DNA of 64,000 nucleotides, taken from positions 62,001 to 126,000 of the forward strand of contig NZ_ALJF01000011.1 of assembly GCF_000300855.1 (NCBI RefSeq), given 5' to 3'. Positions 8,683 to 18,332 of this stretch are shown here, piece after piece. A program made the translations under genes and the position numbers. Positions within the stretch are counted from its first letter, which is position 1. The number at the start of each line of letters is the position of its first letter. The notes under the pieces were generated by a model, which was not told where the DNA came from, ran no database searches, and was given only the letters and a program-made list of their open reading frames with translations. The DNA is from Agrobacterium albertimagni AOL15 (GTDB lineage Bacteria > Pseudomonadota > Alphaproteobacteria > Rhizobiales > Rhizobiaceae).

Positions 8683-9744
8683 ATGGCAAGGTTCATTCTT
8701 TCGATCGACGGTGGCGGCATCAGGGGTACAATCCCAGCCGCTATCCTCACCGTCCTCAAGGACAAGCTCGAGAAGCGGGACAAGCGCCTACCACTGCATC
8801 GCTATTTCCATCTGATTGCCGGGACGTCGACGGGTGCGATCATAGCGGCGGGGCTGACCTGCCCGAAGCCAGGGAAACCCGCAGAGCCGGCGGCCGATCC
8901 CAGGACCTTGCTGGATCTCTACAAGCGCAAGGGCGCTGAGATCTTCAACATCGGCCTCTTCCGCAAGATGGCCAATTTCGGCGGCTTGTTCGAGGAACGC
9001 TACGACGCCGCACCGCTCGAGAAGATCCTGCGGCAGATGCTCGGGGAAAAAAGCGAGATCAAGGACGCGCTCGGCAAGGTGCTGATCACTGCCTATGACA
9101 TCCATGCGCGGCGTGCGGTCTTCCTGACCAATGCCGACAAGGATCACGAACGCTTCCTCTTCTGGCAGGCGGTGCGCGGCTCTTCGGCCGCACCGACCTA
9201 TTTCGAGCCGGCCATGGTCGAGGACCTGGCAGGTCAAAGCCACGGACAGATCCCGGCCATCCCGCTGATCGATGGGGGCGTCTTCGCGAACGATCCAGCC
9301 ATGGCCGCCTATGTCGAGGGCTGCAAGCTCGGCTGGCGTGACAACGACATTGTCATCCTCTCACTGGGAACGGGATCGGCCAACCGCAAGATCCCCTACC
9401 AGCAGGCCAAGAGCTGGGGCGCGGGTGGCTGGATCAACCCGGCCAACGACACGCCGCTGATTTCCGTGCTTATGCAAGGGCAGTCGAGCACAGCGTCCTA
9501 CCAGCTGAACAAGCTGTTGAACCTCGACCCGCCCCGTTTTTCCGATGGTGCGACGGTGGTGACGACCGCCAATCGAAAGGCGCTCAACTATTTCCGGCTG
9601 GATGCGCCGCTCGTCGGGGTCAACGACGCGCTCGATGATGCCACGCCCGACAACATTTCGAAGCTGGAGCGCTTCGGCCTGACGCTCGCTGAAAAACACG
9701 ATCTCGCGCTCGAAGAGATCGCCGATCGTCTGGCAGCCATCTGA
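8683..9744 (+). CDS. patatin-like phospholipase
   Basis: Predicted lipid acyl hydrolase of 353 aa. The oxyanion-hole motif DGGGIRG (residues about 9-15), the nucleophile elbow GTSTG with the catalytic Ser, and the DGGVFANDP motif supplying the catalytic Asp are all present, so the Ser-Asp dyad is intact. No signal peptide or membrane helix; likely cytosolic. The architecture resembles cGAMP-activated CapV effectors, but no nucleotidyltransferase or other defence gene is beside it; it stands alone between rcdA and rpmE with its own terminator. Substrate unknown. Confidence 0.88.
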   Translation: MARFILSIDGGGIRGTIPAAILTVLKDKLEKRDKRLPLHRYFHLIAGTSTGAIIAAGLTCPKPGKPAEPAADPRTLLDLYKRKGAEIFNIGLFRKMANFGGLFEERYDAAPLEKILRQMLGEKSEIKDALGKVLITAYDIHARRAVFLTNADKDHERFLFWQAVRGSSAAPTYFEPAMVEDLAGQSHGQIPAIPLIDGGVFANDPAMAAYVEGCKLGWRDNDIVILSLGTGSANRKIPYQQAKSWGAGGWINPANDTPLISVLMQGQSSTASYQLNKLLNLDPPRFSDGATVVTTANRKALNYFRLDAPLVGVNDALDDATPDNISKLERFGLTLAEKHDLALEEIADRLAAI

Positions 9745-9772
9745 TCCACTCGGCAGAATCAGACGCAAATGC

Positions 9773-9802
9773 AAAAAGCCCGGCACGATGGCCGGGCTTT
9801 TT
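9773..9802. terminator. bidirectional terminator, patatin gene / rpmE
   Basis: AAAAAGCCCGGC and GCCGGGCTTTTT arms around ACGATG; works on both strands for the two convergent genes. Confidence 0.92.
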
Positions 9803-9823
9803 GTATGATATCGTTCGAAACGA

Positions 9824-10045
9824 TCAGAGGCCGAGGCCGCCGAAGCGCTTGTTGAACTTCGAAACGCGACCACCGCGGTCCAGCAACTGCTGGTTGCCAC
9901 CGGTCCAGGCCGGGTGCGAGGTCGGGTCGATTTCGAGGTTCATGACGGCGCCTTCCGAACCCCAGGTCGAACGGGTCTCGTATTCGGTGCCGTCGGTCAT
10001 GACGACCTTGATGACGTGGTAGTCGGGATGGATGTCAGCCTTCAT
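9824..10045 (-). CDS. rpmE: 50S ribosomal protein L31 (Cys-free form)
   Basis: Large-subunit ribosomal protein of 73 aa starting [20 protein letters not shown] and containing the family [26 protein letters not shown] end. It has no cysteine, so it is the zinc-independent form, as is usual for alphaproteobacteria. The frame is open further upstream to 10255, but the L31 start is clearly ATG 10045. Transcribed divergently from the ABC exporter; the shared 188-bp gap must hold both promoters. Confidence 0.97.
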   Translation of the reverse strand: MKADIHPDYHVIKVVMTDGTEYETRSTWGSEGAVMNLEIDPTSHPAWTGGNQQLLDRGGRVSKFNKRFGGLGL

Positions 10046-10233
10046 CGCTCTATTCCTGCTGTGCCGTGGGGTCCAAATGCCGCAATTGCCTCGGCAGGAC
10101 CTATTCAATAGATGAAGCCACAGTCCGTCTGGTCTACGGCTTCCCAATTCGATGCCGTGCCTATACATGAAGGACGCAGGGATAACAAGTGCCATGGCGC
10201 GAAAGCAGATTGGTACTGAAGGAGCATGACAGA

Positions 10234-12036
10234 GTGACCTTGGAAGCCGACACAACAGACAAGAAACGACGCTCTCTGAAGCCTCTGACCAGCCTCTTTC
10301 CCTATCTCAAGCGCTACCGGGGTCTGGTTGCCGGCGCGCTGATCTTTCTCTGCCTTGCAGCCGCGACGACGCTGGCGCTGCCGATCGCCATCCGTCGGAT
10401 GCTGGACCACGGCTTCCAGGCCGCAGACAGCGAATTCATCAACGCATACTTCGCCATGATGATCGTTATGGCGCTTGTCCTCGCCGTCGCAAGCGCGCTT
10501 CGTTATTACTACGTCATCACCATCGGCGAGCGCGTGGTGGCGGATCTGCGCCGCGACGTCTTCGCCCATGTGACGAAACTGTCGCCCTCCTTCTTCGACA
10601 TCAACCAGTCCGGCGAGATCGTCTCGCGCCTGACCGCGGACACGACTCAGCTGAAGTCGGCCGTCGGCGCCACCGCCTCGCTGGCACTCCGCAACACGAT
10701 CCTCTGTCTCGGCGCCATCGTCATGATGATTGCGACCAGCCCGAAGCTCTCGATCATGGTGCTTGCGGCGATTCCCGTCATCGTCTTCCCGCTGGTCGGT
10801 TTCGGGCGCTCGGTACGTCAGCGCTCGCGCGCCGCCCAGGACACGCTCGCAGAAGCCTCGTCCTATGCCGGCGAAGTCATTGGCGCCGCCCGCACCCTCC
10901 AGGCCTTCAACGCCGAGGAAGCCGCACGCACACGCTACTCGTCCTCCGTCGAAAGTGCCTATGAAGCGGCACGCTCCGCGATCCGTTCCCGCTCGCTCCT
11001 GACCGGCGTCGCGATCGCCCTCGTCTTCGGCAGTGTCGTCGGCGTCCTCTGGTACGGCGCGCAAAGCGTACTCGCAGGCACGATGAGCGGCGGCACGCTT
11101 GGCCAGTTCCTACTCTATTCTCTGATTGCCGCCGGTTCGCTCGGCACGCTCTCGGAAGTCTGGGGCGAACTCTCGCAAGCCGCCGGTGCAGCCGAACGCC
11201 TGCATGAACTGCTTGCCGAACACCCGGCCATTGCAGCACCCGCCGTACCGAAGGCGCTCCCCGAACCCGCCGAGGGCAGCGTCAGCTTCGAGGACGTGTA
11301 TTTCAGCTACCCTTCGGCGAAGACAAAATCTGCCCTCAACGGTCTTTCGTTCTCGGTCGCCCATGGCGAGACGGTCGCGATCGTCGGTCCCTCCGGCGCC
11401 GGAAAGAGCACGATCTTCTCGCTCATCCTGCGCTTCTACGATCCGCTATCCGGCACCATCCGCCTGGATGGCGTCGACATCCGCGAAGCCGATCCCGAGG
11501 CCGTACGCGCCCGGATCGCCATCGTCCCGCAGGACACCACGATCTTCGCCTCGTCGATCCACGACAACATCGCCTTCGGCACGCCCAACGCCTGCCGCGG
11601 CATGGTCGAGGTTGCAGCAGAAGCGGCTCAGGCGAGCGAGTTCATCGGACGCCTCGAGAACGGCTTCGATACGATCGTCGGCGAACGTGGCGTGACCCTG
11701 TCTGGCGGCCAGCGCCAGCGTATTGCGATTGCCCGTGCCTTGCTGCGCGACGCACCCCTTCTGCTGCTCGATGAAGCAACGTCCGCCCTCGATGCCGAAA
11801 GCGAAACGCTGGTGCAGAAGGCGCTCGACGGCCTGATGCGCGACCGCACCACCATTGTCATCGCCCACCGACTTGCGACGGTGCTGAAGGCCGACCGCAT
11901 TCTGGTGCTCGACGATGGCCGCATCGTCGAGGAAGGCACCCACCAGAGCCTCATCCAGCAGGGCGGCCTCTACGCCAAGCTCGCGCGTCTGCAGTTCGAG
12001 ACCGGTGGCCGCGACTTCACTGCAGCCGCACAGTAA
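10234..12036 (+). CDS. ABC exporter, fused permease and ATPase (MsbA-related)
   Basis: Half-transporter with an N-terminal six-helix membrane domain (residues about 20-310) and a C-terminal ATPase. Walker [10 protein letters not shown], signature LSGGQRQR and Walker [13 protein letters not shown] are intact, as is the H-loop ([10 protein letters not shown]). It should act as a homodimer in the inner membrane, exporting a lipid or drug-like substrate that is not identifiable. I place the start at GTG 10234 (600 aa) because AAGGAG sits 9 nt upstream. A nearby ATG (10226) is out of frame and gives only a three-codon frame whose TGA overlaps the GTG. Confidence 0.9.
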   Translation: MTLEADTTDKKRRSLKPLTSLFPYLKRYRGLVAGALIFLCLAAATTLALPIAIRRMLDHGFQAADSEFINAYFAMMIVMALVLAVASALRYYYVITIGERVVADLRRDVFAHVTKLSPSFFDINQSGEIVSRLTADTTQLKSAVGATASLALRNTILCLGAIVMMIATSPKLSIMVLAAIPVIVFPLVGFGRSVRQRSRAAQDTLAEASSYAGEVIGAARTLQAFNAEEAARTRYSSSVESAYEAARSAIRSRSLLTGVAIALVFGSVVGVLWYGAQSVLAGTMSGGTLGQFLLYSLIAAGSLGTLSEVWGELSQAAGAAERLHELLAEHPAIAAPAVPKALPEPAEGSVSFEDVYFSYPSAKTKSALNGLSFSVAHGETVAIVGPSGAGKSTIFSLILRFYDPLSGTIRLDGVDIREADPEAVRARIAIVPQDTTIFASSIHDNIAFGTPNACRGMVEVAAEAAQASEFIGRLENGFDTIVGERGVTLSGGQRQRIAIARALLRDAPLLLLDEATSALDAESETLVQKALDGLMRDRTTIVIAHRLATVLKADRILVLDDGRIVEEGTHQSLIQQGGLYAKLARLQFETGGRDFTAAAQ

Positions 12037-12048
12037 GGTACACGGACT

Positions 12049-13695
12049 TTATCGCCCGACGCTTCTTCCTGCCACGCGGCCGGAGAACAGGCAGCCGCCG
12101 AGAAAGGTGCCCTCGAGCGCATTATAGCCATGCATGCCGCCGCCGCCGAAGCCGGACACCTCGCCGGCCGCGTAGAGCCCCGGCACCGGCTTGTTCTCGC
12201 GGTTCAGCACGCGCCCCTCGAGATCCGTATGTAAGCCGCCCAGCGTCTTGCGCGTCAGGATATGCAGCCTGACGCCGATTAGCGGACCGGCCGCCGGATC
12301 GAGCAGCCGGTGCGGCTTGGCAGTCCGCATCAGCTTGTCGCCGAGATAATTGCGGGCGCCATGGATCGCAGTCACCTGCGCGTCCTTGGAGAAGCTGTTT
12401 TCCATCTCGCGGTCGCGCGCTTCGATCTGCGCGCGCAGATGGTGGACGCCGAGCCGGTATTCGCCGGAAAGCTCGTTCATGCCGGCGATCAGGTCTTCGA
12501 GATTGTCGCGCACGACAAAATCCTCGCCCTTGTCCATGAAGGCCTGCACCGGGCCCGGCGGGTTCTTGCCGAGGCGTTTCAACAGCAGCGGATAGTTCTT
12601 GTCCGTCAGATCGGGGTTCTGCTCCGACCCGGAGAGGGCGAATTCCTTCTTGATGATCGCCTTGTTTAGGATGAACCAGGAATATTCATGCCCCCGCGCC
12701 CGGATTGCCTTGAGGGTCCCGAGCGTATCGAAGCCGGGCATGGCCGGCGCCGGGAAACGGTTGCCGTCGACATCGCACCAGAAGGAGGACGGCCCCGGAA
12801 GGATGCGGATACCGTGGTTCGGCCAGATCGGATCCCAGTTCTTCAGGCCTTCCGTATAGTGCCACATCCGGTCGCCATTGATGATCTCGCCGCCGACGGC
12901 CTGAGTGATCGACAGCATGCGACCATCGACATGGGCCGGTACGCCTGCGACCATATGTTTCGGCGGCGGCCCCAGGCGCTCGACCGGCCAGCTCTTGCGG
13001 ACGAGATCGTGATTGCCGCCGATACCGCCCGAAGCCACGATGACGGCCCCGGCCTTGACCTCGAATTCGCCGACGACGTTGCGGGAACTCGATCCGCCGC
13101 GCGGCGTCGCATCACCGGCGAGAAGAACGCCGGTGGCGCCCGTCACCGCGCCATTAGTCACGGTCAGGCGGTCGACCTGATGGCGGAACAGGAAGGTAAG
13201 CTTGCCCTCGTCCGATGCCGCCTTGGCGCGGCGCACGAAGGGCGCAAGCACGCCGGGGCCCGTGCCCCAGGTGACGTGGAAACGCGGGACCGAGTTGCCA
13301 TGTCCATCGGCATGACCGCCGCCACGCTCGGCCCATCCCACCACAGGAAACCAGCTGACACCTTGGGCTTTCAGCCAGCTGCGCTTTTCGCCGGCGGCAA
13401 ATTGCAGATAGGCCTCCGCCCACTGGCGGGGCCAGAAATCTTCCGTGCGGTCGAAGGCGGCGGAGCCGAACCAGTCCTGCCTTGCCAGCTCCAGACTGTC
13501 GCGAATACGCATCCGCCGCTGTTCGGGACTGTCGACAAAGAACAGCCCGCCCAGCGACCAGAAAGCCTGTCCGCCGAGGTTCTGCTCGCCTTCCTGATCG
13601 ATCAGCCCAACCTTCAGACCGCGATCGGCAGCCTCGGTTGCAGCGACGAGACCGGCCAGCCCTCCCCCGATGACGAGTACATCGAATTCCCGCAT
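12049..13695 (-). CDS. FAD-binding dehydrogenase (KstD/fumarate-reductase-like)
   Basis: 548-aa flavoprotein with the N-terminal dinucleotide fold VLVIGGGLAGLVAATEAADRGLKV and the C-terminal FAD motif GEVSGFGGGGMHGYNALEGTFLGGCLFSG. This layout belongs to the FAD_binding_2 family (fumarate reductase, 3-ketosteroid delta-1-dehydrogenase and relatives). No signal peptide. Convergent with the ABC exporter with only 12 bp between stops, and downstream of the MotAB-like pair on the same strand. Substrate unknown; a family-level call is the safe one. Confidence 0.85.
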   Translation of the reverse strand: MREFDVLVIGGGLAGLVAATEAADRGLKVGLIDQEGEQNLGGQAFWSLGGLFFVDSPEQRRMRIRDSLELARQDWFGSAAFDRTEDFWPRQWAEAYLQFAAGEKRSWLKAQGVSWFPVVGWAERGGGHADGHGNSVPRFHVTWGTGPGVLAPFVRRAKAASDEGKLTFLFRHQVDRLTVTNGAVTGATGVLLAGDATPRGGSSSRNVVGEFEVKAGAVIVASGGIGGNHDLVRKSWPVERLGPPPKHMVAGVPAHVDGRMLSITQAVGGEIINGDRMWHYTEGLKNWDPIWPNHGIRILPGPSSFWCDVDGNRFPAPAMPGFDTLGTLKAIRARGHEYSWFILNKAIIKKEFALSGSEQNPDLTDKNYPLLLKRLGKNPPGPVQAFMDKGEDFVVRDNLEDLIAGMNELSGEYRLGVHHLRAQIEARDREMENSFSKDAQVTAIHGARNYLGDKLMRTAKPHRLLDPAAGPLIGVRLHILTRKTLGGLHTDLEGRVLNRENKPVPGLYAAGEVSGFGGGGMHGYNALEGTFLGGCLFSGRVAGRSVGR

Positions 13696-13783
13696 GCCTT
13701 CCTCCCGACAAGCTTTTTCTTACTTTTACGCGCACGTAAGCAAGGCCGCAAGTTGTCTGGCACACAAACAGTTGCGGATGGGA

Positions 13784-14815
13784 TCAACGCTCGGTCAGCT
13801 TGAGCTCGATACGTCGGTTCTGTGCCAGAGTGTCGGGCGTATCGCCCTCCGCAATCGGCTGGAATTCACCGAAGCCTGCAGCGACCAGACGGTTGGCGGG
13901 AACACCTCTGGAGATCAGGTATTTGACCACCGATGTCGCACGCGCGGACGAGAGTTCCCAGTTGTCGCGATAACGGCCCGTTCCCGTGAGCGGCGATGCG
14001 TCGGTATGCCCGTCGACCCTGAGGACCCAGTTGATTTCCTCGGGAATTTCCTGGGCGAGTTCGAGAATGGCCGCAGCGAGCTTGTCCATCTCCCCCTGCC
14101 CGGCCGCATCGAGATCGGCGCCACCGACGGGGAAGAGCACTTCCGACTGGAAGACGAAGCGGTCGCCGACGATCCGGATGTTCTCGCGGTCGGAGAGGAT
14201 TTCGCGCAGCCGTCCGAAGAAGTCCGAGCGATAGCGGTTGAGTTCCTGAACACGCTGGGCAAGCGCCACGTTGAGACGACGGCCGAGATCGGCAATGCGC
14301 GCCTGGGACGCTTGATCCTTGGCTTCGGAAGCCTGGAGCGCACCTTCGATGGCGGCGATCTGCGCGCGAAGCGCTGCAATCTGCTGGTTCAAGAGCTCAA
14401 TCTGGCTCATCGCCCGCGCACTCACCTGCCTTTCGGCATCGAGTTCATCGGTCAGCCGGCCAACCTTCTGATTGGCGACATCTGCCGAGCCTGCACCGCT
14501 GTCGAGCAATTGCTGCAGCCGGGTGCGCTCGCTTTCAGACGAGGAGAGAGACGATTGCAGTGATGCCAGTGTATCCTGGAGATCCTGGTTGCCGCTCTTC
14601 TCCAGCGCCAGCAACTGGGTGAGTTCGGCGATCTGGCTGTTGAGCCGGTTCAGCACCTCGTCCCTGCCCGAGATCTCCCGACCCAGGATGAACTGCGCAA
14701 TGACGAAGACGGTGAGCAGAAACATGATCGCGAGCAGCAGCGTCGACAGGGCATCGACGAAGCCCGGCCAGTAGTCGACACCGCGCTCGCGGCGGCGGTT
14801 GCGCCCGAGCGCCAT
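13784..14815 (-). CDS. MotB/OmpA-like stator protein with long coiled coil
   Basis: 343-aa protein anchored by one N-terminal transmembrane helix (VDYWPGFVDALSTLLLAIMF) carrying an Asp (about residue 21) in the position of the MotB/TolR proton-binding aspartate. A long coiled coil of about 130 residues (about 55-190) follows, then a C-terminal OmpA-like peptidoglycan-binding domain (DGHTDASPL, NWELSSARATSVV, NRRIELKL). Together with the adjacent MotA-like protein it should form a proton-driven stator unit attached to peptidoglycan. It is not a flagellar MotB by context: no flagellar genes are near. Layout resembles ZorB of Zorya. The start codon directly follows the stop of the upstream partner. 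Confidence 0.85.
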   Translation of the reverse strand: MALGRNRRRERGVDYWPGFVDALSTLLLAIMFLLTVFVIAQFILGREISGRDEVLNRLNSQIAELTQLLALEKSGNQDLQDTLASLQSSLSSSESERTRLQQLLDSGAGSADVANQKVGRLTDELDAERQVSARAMSQIELLNQQIAALRAQIAAIEGALQASEAKDQASQARIADLGRRLNVALAQRVQELNRYRSDFFGRLREILSDRENIRIVGDRFVFQSEVLFPVGGADLDAAGQGEMDKLAAAILELAQEIPEEINWVLRVDGHTDASPLTGTGRYRDNWELSSARATSVVKYLISRGVPANRLVAAGFGEFQPIAEGDTPDTLAQNRRIELKLTER

Positions 14816-15847
14816 TTACTTCGCCCCGCCGATCTTGTCGTTCAACCGGTCCAGCGTCTTGCGCATGGCGCGCGCGTCTTCCTGCTGGGCCTCGATCCAG
14901 TCGCGCAGCATCTGCTGCTCGTTGCGCATGTTCTTGACCAGCCCCTGGATCCCCTCGGCGAGACCGGCAATCGCCGCGACCGAGCGATCATTGCCCTCGC
15001 GACTGGCGAGTTTCTGTATTTCCTCGACCAGCAGGCGGATATCGTCACTGGCAACAGCGCCGTTTGAAGCGGAGGCGACAGGACGCTCCGAATCGAGATC
15101 GGTGACGGAAGACAGCCAGTTTTCAAGCTCGGTATAGAACCTGTTCTGCGCGCGACCAGCCTGGAGATCGAGGAAGCCAAGGATCAGCGAACCGGAAAGA
15201 CCGAGCAGCGACGAGGAGAAGGCCGTGCCCATGCCAGCGAGCGGCGCCGTAAGCCCTGCCTTCAGCGACTGAAGGATGTCGTTGCCGTCGCCCGACGCAG
15301 GATCGAGCGAACCGATGACCTCGTTGATCGAGCCGATTGTGCCAAGCAGTCCCCAGAACGTTCCCAGAAGACCGAGAAAGACGAGCAGACCGATCAGATA
15401 GCGGGTAATGTCGCGCGACTCGTCTAGCCGTGTGCCGATCGAATCGAGAATGGAGCGCAGCGCGGCCGTCGAAATCGCCATCGACCGGCGACCACCGATC
15501 AGCGCCCGCATCGGCGCCAGCAGCTTAGGGTCGCGGCCGACCAGCATGGCATTGTCGCCAGCCGCGCGGAAGGAATTGAACCAGCGCACTTCCGGTCGAA
15601 GCGCTAGAACCTGGGCAAACACGAGGATGATGCCGACGACGAGAACGCCGAGGATCAGGCCGTTCAGGCCGGGATTGGTGATGAAGGCGGCATGCGCCTG
15701 CCGATAGAGGATAGCCGCGATGAAACACACGATGATCAGGAAGATCACCATCGTCGTGAAGAAGGGCATCGGGCTGGAGAGCTTCTGGCCGTATGCTCCC
15801 GGACGGGTCTCACCCACCTCGAGATCCTCCAACTTCACTTTCGCCAT
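14816..15847 (-). CDS. MotA/TolQ/ExbB-like proton channel protein
   Basis: 343-aa inner-membrane protein with four hydrophobic helices (about residues 29-47, 60-79, 147-170, 201-224). The last two and GLLGTFWGLLGTIGSI match the MotA/TolQ/ExbB core. A soluble C-terminal tail rich in coiled-coil residues follows (LVEEIQKLA, GLVKNMRNEQQMLRDWIEAQQEDARAMRKTL). It abuts the OmpA-like gene with no gap and pairs with it as a stator complex. Both proteins are widespread in alphaproteobacteria as a non-flagellar pair; the power is presumably used in the envelope, but its purpose is not known from sequence. Confidence 0.85.
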   Translation of the reverse strand: MAKVKLEDLEVGETRPGAYGQKLSSPMPFFTTMVIFLIIVCFIAAILYRQAHAAFITNPGLNGLILGVLVVGIILVFAQVLALRPEVRWFNSFRAAGDNAMLVGRDPKLLAPMRALIGGRRSMAISTAALRSILDSIGTRLDESRDITRYLIGLLVFLGLLGTFWGLLGTIGSINEVIGSLDPASGDGNDILQSLKAGLTAPLAGMGTAFSSSLLGLSGSLILGFLDLQAGRAQNRFYTELENWLSSVTDLDSERPVASASNGAVASDDIRLLVEEIQKLASREGNDRSVAAIAGLAEGIQGLVKNMRNEQQMLRDWIEAQQEDARAMRKTLDRLNDKIGGAK

Positions 15848-15946
15848 GGTACGCTCAACCTCCGGGGAATCTTGACCCGGAGGCTAGTGCAAAATTGAGA
15901 CGAATTGAAGCCGCGGACTTTGGGAAAATTTTCCCGACGGTCGAAA

Positions 15947-16747
15947 TCAGGCCTGCGGCACCGGACGGTTCACGACCTCTTCCAGCGCCTTGCGGATATA
16001 TTCGTTGCCGGCAAGCACCGTGCCGTTCTCGAACATCTCCTGGCCGCCCTTCATGTCGGAGACGAAGCCGCCGGCTTCCTTGATCAGCAGAATGCCAGCC
16101 GCGATGTCCCAGGCATTGAGCTGGGCTTCCCAGAAGCCGTCGAGACGACCGGCCGCGACATAGGCGAGGTCAAGCGCTGCAGCCCCCATGCGGCGCACGC
16201 CGGAGACTTCGCCCATGACATGGCGCAGTTCGATGAGGAACTTGCCGTGCTGGCCACGACCGAGATGCGGCACACCGCAGCCGACGACGCAATCGGACAG
16301 CACCTTGCGGGCGCCAACTCGGATGCGGCGATCGTTGAGGAAGGCGCCGCCACCCTTTTCCGTCGTGTAGAGTTCGTCGGTCGCCGGGTTGAAGATGACG
16401 CCCGCGACGATCTCGCCATTGCGCTCGAGCGCAATCGACACCGCGAACTGCGGAATGCCGTGCAGGAAGTTGGTGGTGCCGTCGAGCGGATCGACGATCC
16501 AGCGATGCGCGCCGTCGGTGCCCTTGATCTCTTCGCCTTCCTCGCCGAGGAAGCCATAGGTCGGGCGGGCCTTGAGCAGCTCTTCACGCACGATCTTCTC
16601 GGCGCGGAAATCAGCCTGCGAGACGAAATCGCCAGGGCCCTTCACCGAGACCTGCAGGTTCTGCACTTCGCCGAAATCGCGCGACAGCGACTTGCCGGCC
16701 TTGAGTGCAGACTGGACCATGACATTGAGAAGGGCGGAGCGGGCCAT
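15947..16747 (-). CDS. suhB: inositol-1-monophosphatase SuhB family
   Basis: 266-aa Mg2+-dependent phosphatase of the inositol monophosphatase family, cytosolic. Metal-binding signatures are complete: GEEGEE, then WIVDPLDGTTNFLHGIP, and near the C-terminus LNAWDIAAGILLIKEAGG. Start ATG 16747 (MARSALLNVMVQSA) is preferred over the longer frame to 16789, which adds 14 unlike residues. E. coli SuhB also has a role in ribosomal RNA antitermination; whether that applies here is unknown. It lies upstream of the MotAB-like pair with a 99-bp gap. Confidence 0.93.
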   Translation of the reverse strand: MARSALLNVMVQSALKAGKSLSRDFGEVQNLQVSVKGPGDFVSQADFRAEKIVREELLKARPTYGFLGEEGEEIKGTDGAHRWIVDPLDGTTNFLHGIPQFAVSIALERNGEIVAGVIFNPATDELYTTEKGGGAFLNDRRIRVGARKVLSDCVVGCGVPHLGRGQHGKFLIELRHVMGEVSGVRRMGAAALDLAYVAAGRLDGFWEAQLNAWDIAAGILLIKEAGGFVSDMKGGQEMFENGTVLAGNEYIRKALEEVVNRPVPQA

Positions 16748-16886
16748 AGATCGGATTCCTTGAAACTGGGAGGCGCCGGAAGGCGACAACGGGCGAGCGC
16801 GCGTCGGCGGCGATGTTTGGCCGGTTCAAGACCACAAATGCCGCCGGAATTCAAGGGGCTTGGCCCTTTCGGCCCATGCACGCGGC

Positions 16887-18152
16887 TCAGACGTGCCCTG
16901 CAGCAAAGGTGACGATCAGGCCGCCAGCGACGGCAAGCGCCGATGCGGCTGCGAGCCGAAGCGAGAAACCACGGCTACCTGCGACCGCCGCATAGACCAC
17001 TTTCGCCACCATGTTGGCGGTCACGGCAATCCCGACCGCAATGAGCGCCACGTCGAGAGAGAGCGCAGGCAGCATGCCGGCGAGCGTGACCGTCGCCGCA
17101 TCGACATCGGCAAGCGCCGTCAGGGCCGAGACCACATAAAGGCCGCCGTCACCGAAGATCTGGCTTGCCGCACGCGCGATAAAGGCGATGACGGTGATCA
17201 GAACAGCCATCTTGATGACCTGCGACAGCTCGAACGGATTACCGGGCAGGTCTGCCTCCGACGCCGTGTCGGCGCGAGCGATGGCCGTCATGGCGCCTGC
17301 CAGCATTATGCCACCGGCAACGAGTAAGCCGGGCAACAGGCGCCAGCCGAGCGCCGGAGCGAGCGCGAGGAGCAGAAGCGCCGTCCGGAAGAGCGAGATG
17401 CTGCCGGCAGCGATCGCACCGGCTGCGGGACCGGCGGCCACTGCCGTGTTCTGGCTTTGGCGCGCCATGGCGAGCGTCGTTGCAGTCGAGGAGACAAGCC
17501 CACCTACGGCACCGGCGACGAGATCCCCGCGCCCGCCACCGATCAGTCGGACGGCGACGTAGCCGACATAGGAAATGGAGGCGAGCATGATGACCAGGAT
17601 CACGAGACTGCGGGGCGAGACCCCGCCGAACGGGCCATAGGGATCAGCCGGAATGAGCGGCAGTAGCACGAAGCCCATGGCAAGCAGCACAACGGCTGAG
17701 CGGAGCTCGATCCACGTCAGCCGTCGGATCGCGGCATGCAGGAACTCGCGGCTGGCAAGGATCGTGACGGTGGCAGCGCCCGCCGCAGAAGCGACCGACA
17801 TATCGCCCGCGACAGCAAGGACACCCAGGCCGAAAGTGGTGATGCCCGAAATGACGGTCGTCGCGCTGAACGAGCCTTCGGCCCGCGCCTCCATCAGGCC
17901 AAACCGCAGGAGAACCATGGCAATCACGATCAGGAAGCTCGCAATGATCAGCCCGGACAGTCCGGACGGCGTCATGCCTTGATCAAGAAGCCCGCCGATG
18001 CCGCCGGTCATTCCAATTAGGGTGAAGGTCCGGATGCCGGCAATGCGCGCGCCCTCGGGCTCGTCGCGCTCGCGCCAGTGGCGTTCGACGCCGATGGCGG
18101 CACCGATGGCGATCGCAAGCCCGAGACGTTGAAAGACATCGATGAGATCCAT
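16887..18152 (-). CDS. MgtC/SapB and DUF4010 membrane protein
   Basis: 421-aa polytopic inner-membrane protein. The first part (IAIGAAIGVERHWRERD, GIRTFTLIGMTGGIGG) is the MgtC/SapB N-terminal region with its conserved ERxxR-like signature; the rest, with GGLVSSTATTLAMARQS, is DUF4010. Roughly 12 helices are visible. MgtC proteins help survival at low Mg2+ and in acid, by inhibiting ATP synthase in Salmonella, but the DUF4010-fused form has no settled function. No riboswitch-like leader is evident. Separate transcription unit by gaps on both sides. Confidence 0.85.
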   Translation of the reverse strand: MDLIDVFQRLGLAIAIGAAIGVERHWRERDEPEGARIAGIRTFTLIGMTGGIGGLLDQGMTPSGLSGLIIASFLIVIAMVLLRFGLMEARAEGSFSATTVISGITTFGLGVLAVAGDMSVASAAGAATVTILASREFLHAAIRRLTWIELRSAVVLLAMGFVLLPLIPADPYGPFGGVSPRSLVILVIMLASISYVGYVAVRLIGGGRGDLVAGAVGGLVSSTATTLAMARQSQNTAVAAGPAAGAIAAGSISLFRTALLLLALAPALGWRLLPGLLVAGGIMLAGAMTAIARADTASEADLPGNPFELSQVIKMAVLITVIAFIARAASQIFGDGGLYVVSALTALADVDAATVTLAGMLPALSLDVALIAVGIAVTANMVAKVVYAAVAGSRGFSLRLAAASALAVAGGLIVTFAAGHV

Positions 18153-18332
18153 GACCGCCGCCCTTCCCTTGATACCAGATCTCGACAGCAGGAACCGATA
18201 GGATCGGCCCCACCGGTCCTGCAGGCCAAGAGAGATCGGCTAGGCGCGCCGCACCTCGCCGATGGCCTCTGACGGCCATCCTATACGTATCTATTATAGA
18301 GACTTGGTATACAGCGGCAGAACCTGGTCTCG

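Noticed and set aside
8683..9744. CBASS system with CapV effector
   Set aside because: No cGAS/DncV-like cyclase, Cap2 or Cap3 gene is adjacent; flanked by rcdA and rpmE.
13784..15847. Zorya defence system
   Set aside because: Only ZorA/ZorB-like proteins are present; no ZorC, ZorD or ZorE homolog is beside them. Neighbours are a flavin dehydrogenase and suhB.
16748..16886. suhB-type RNA motif upstream of suhB
   Set aside because: The region lacks the anti-Shine-Dalgarno-rich loops I associate with that family and no convincing terminator is present.
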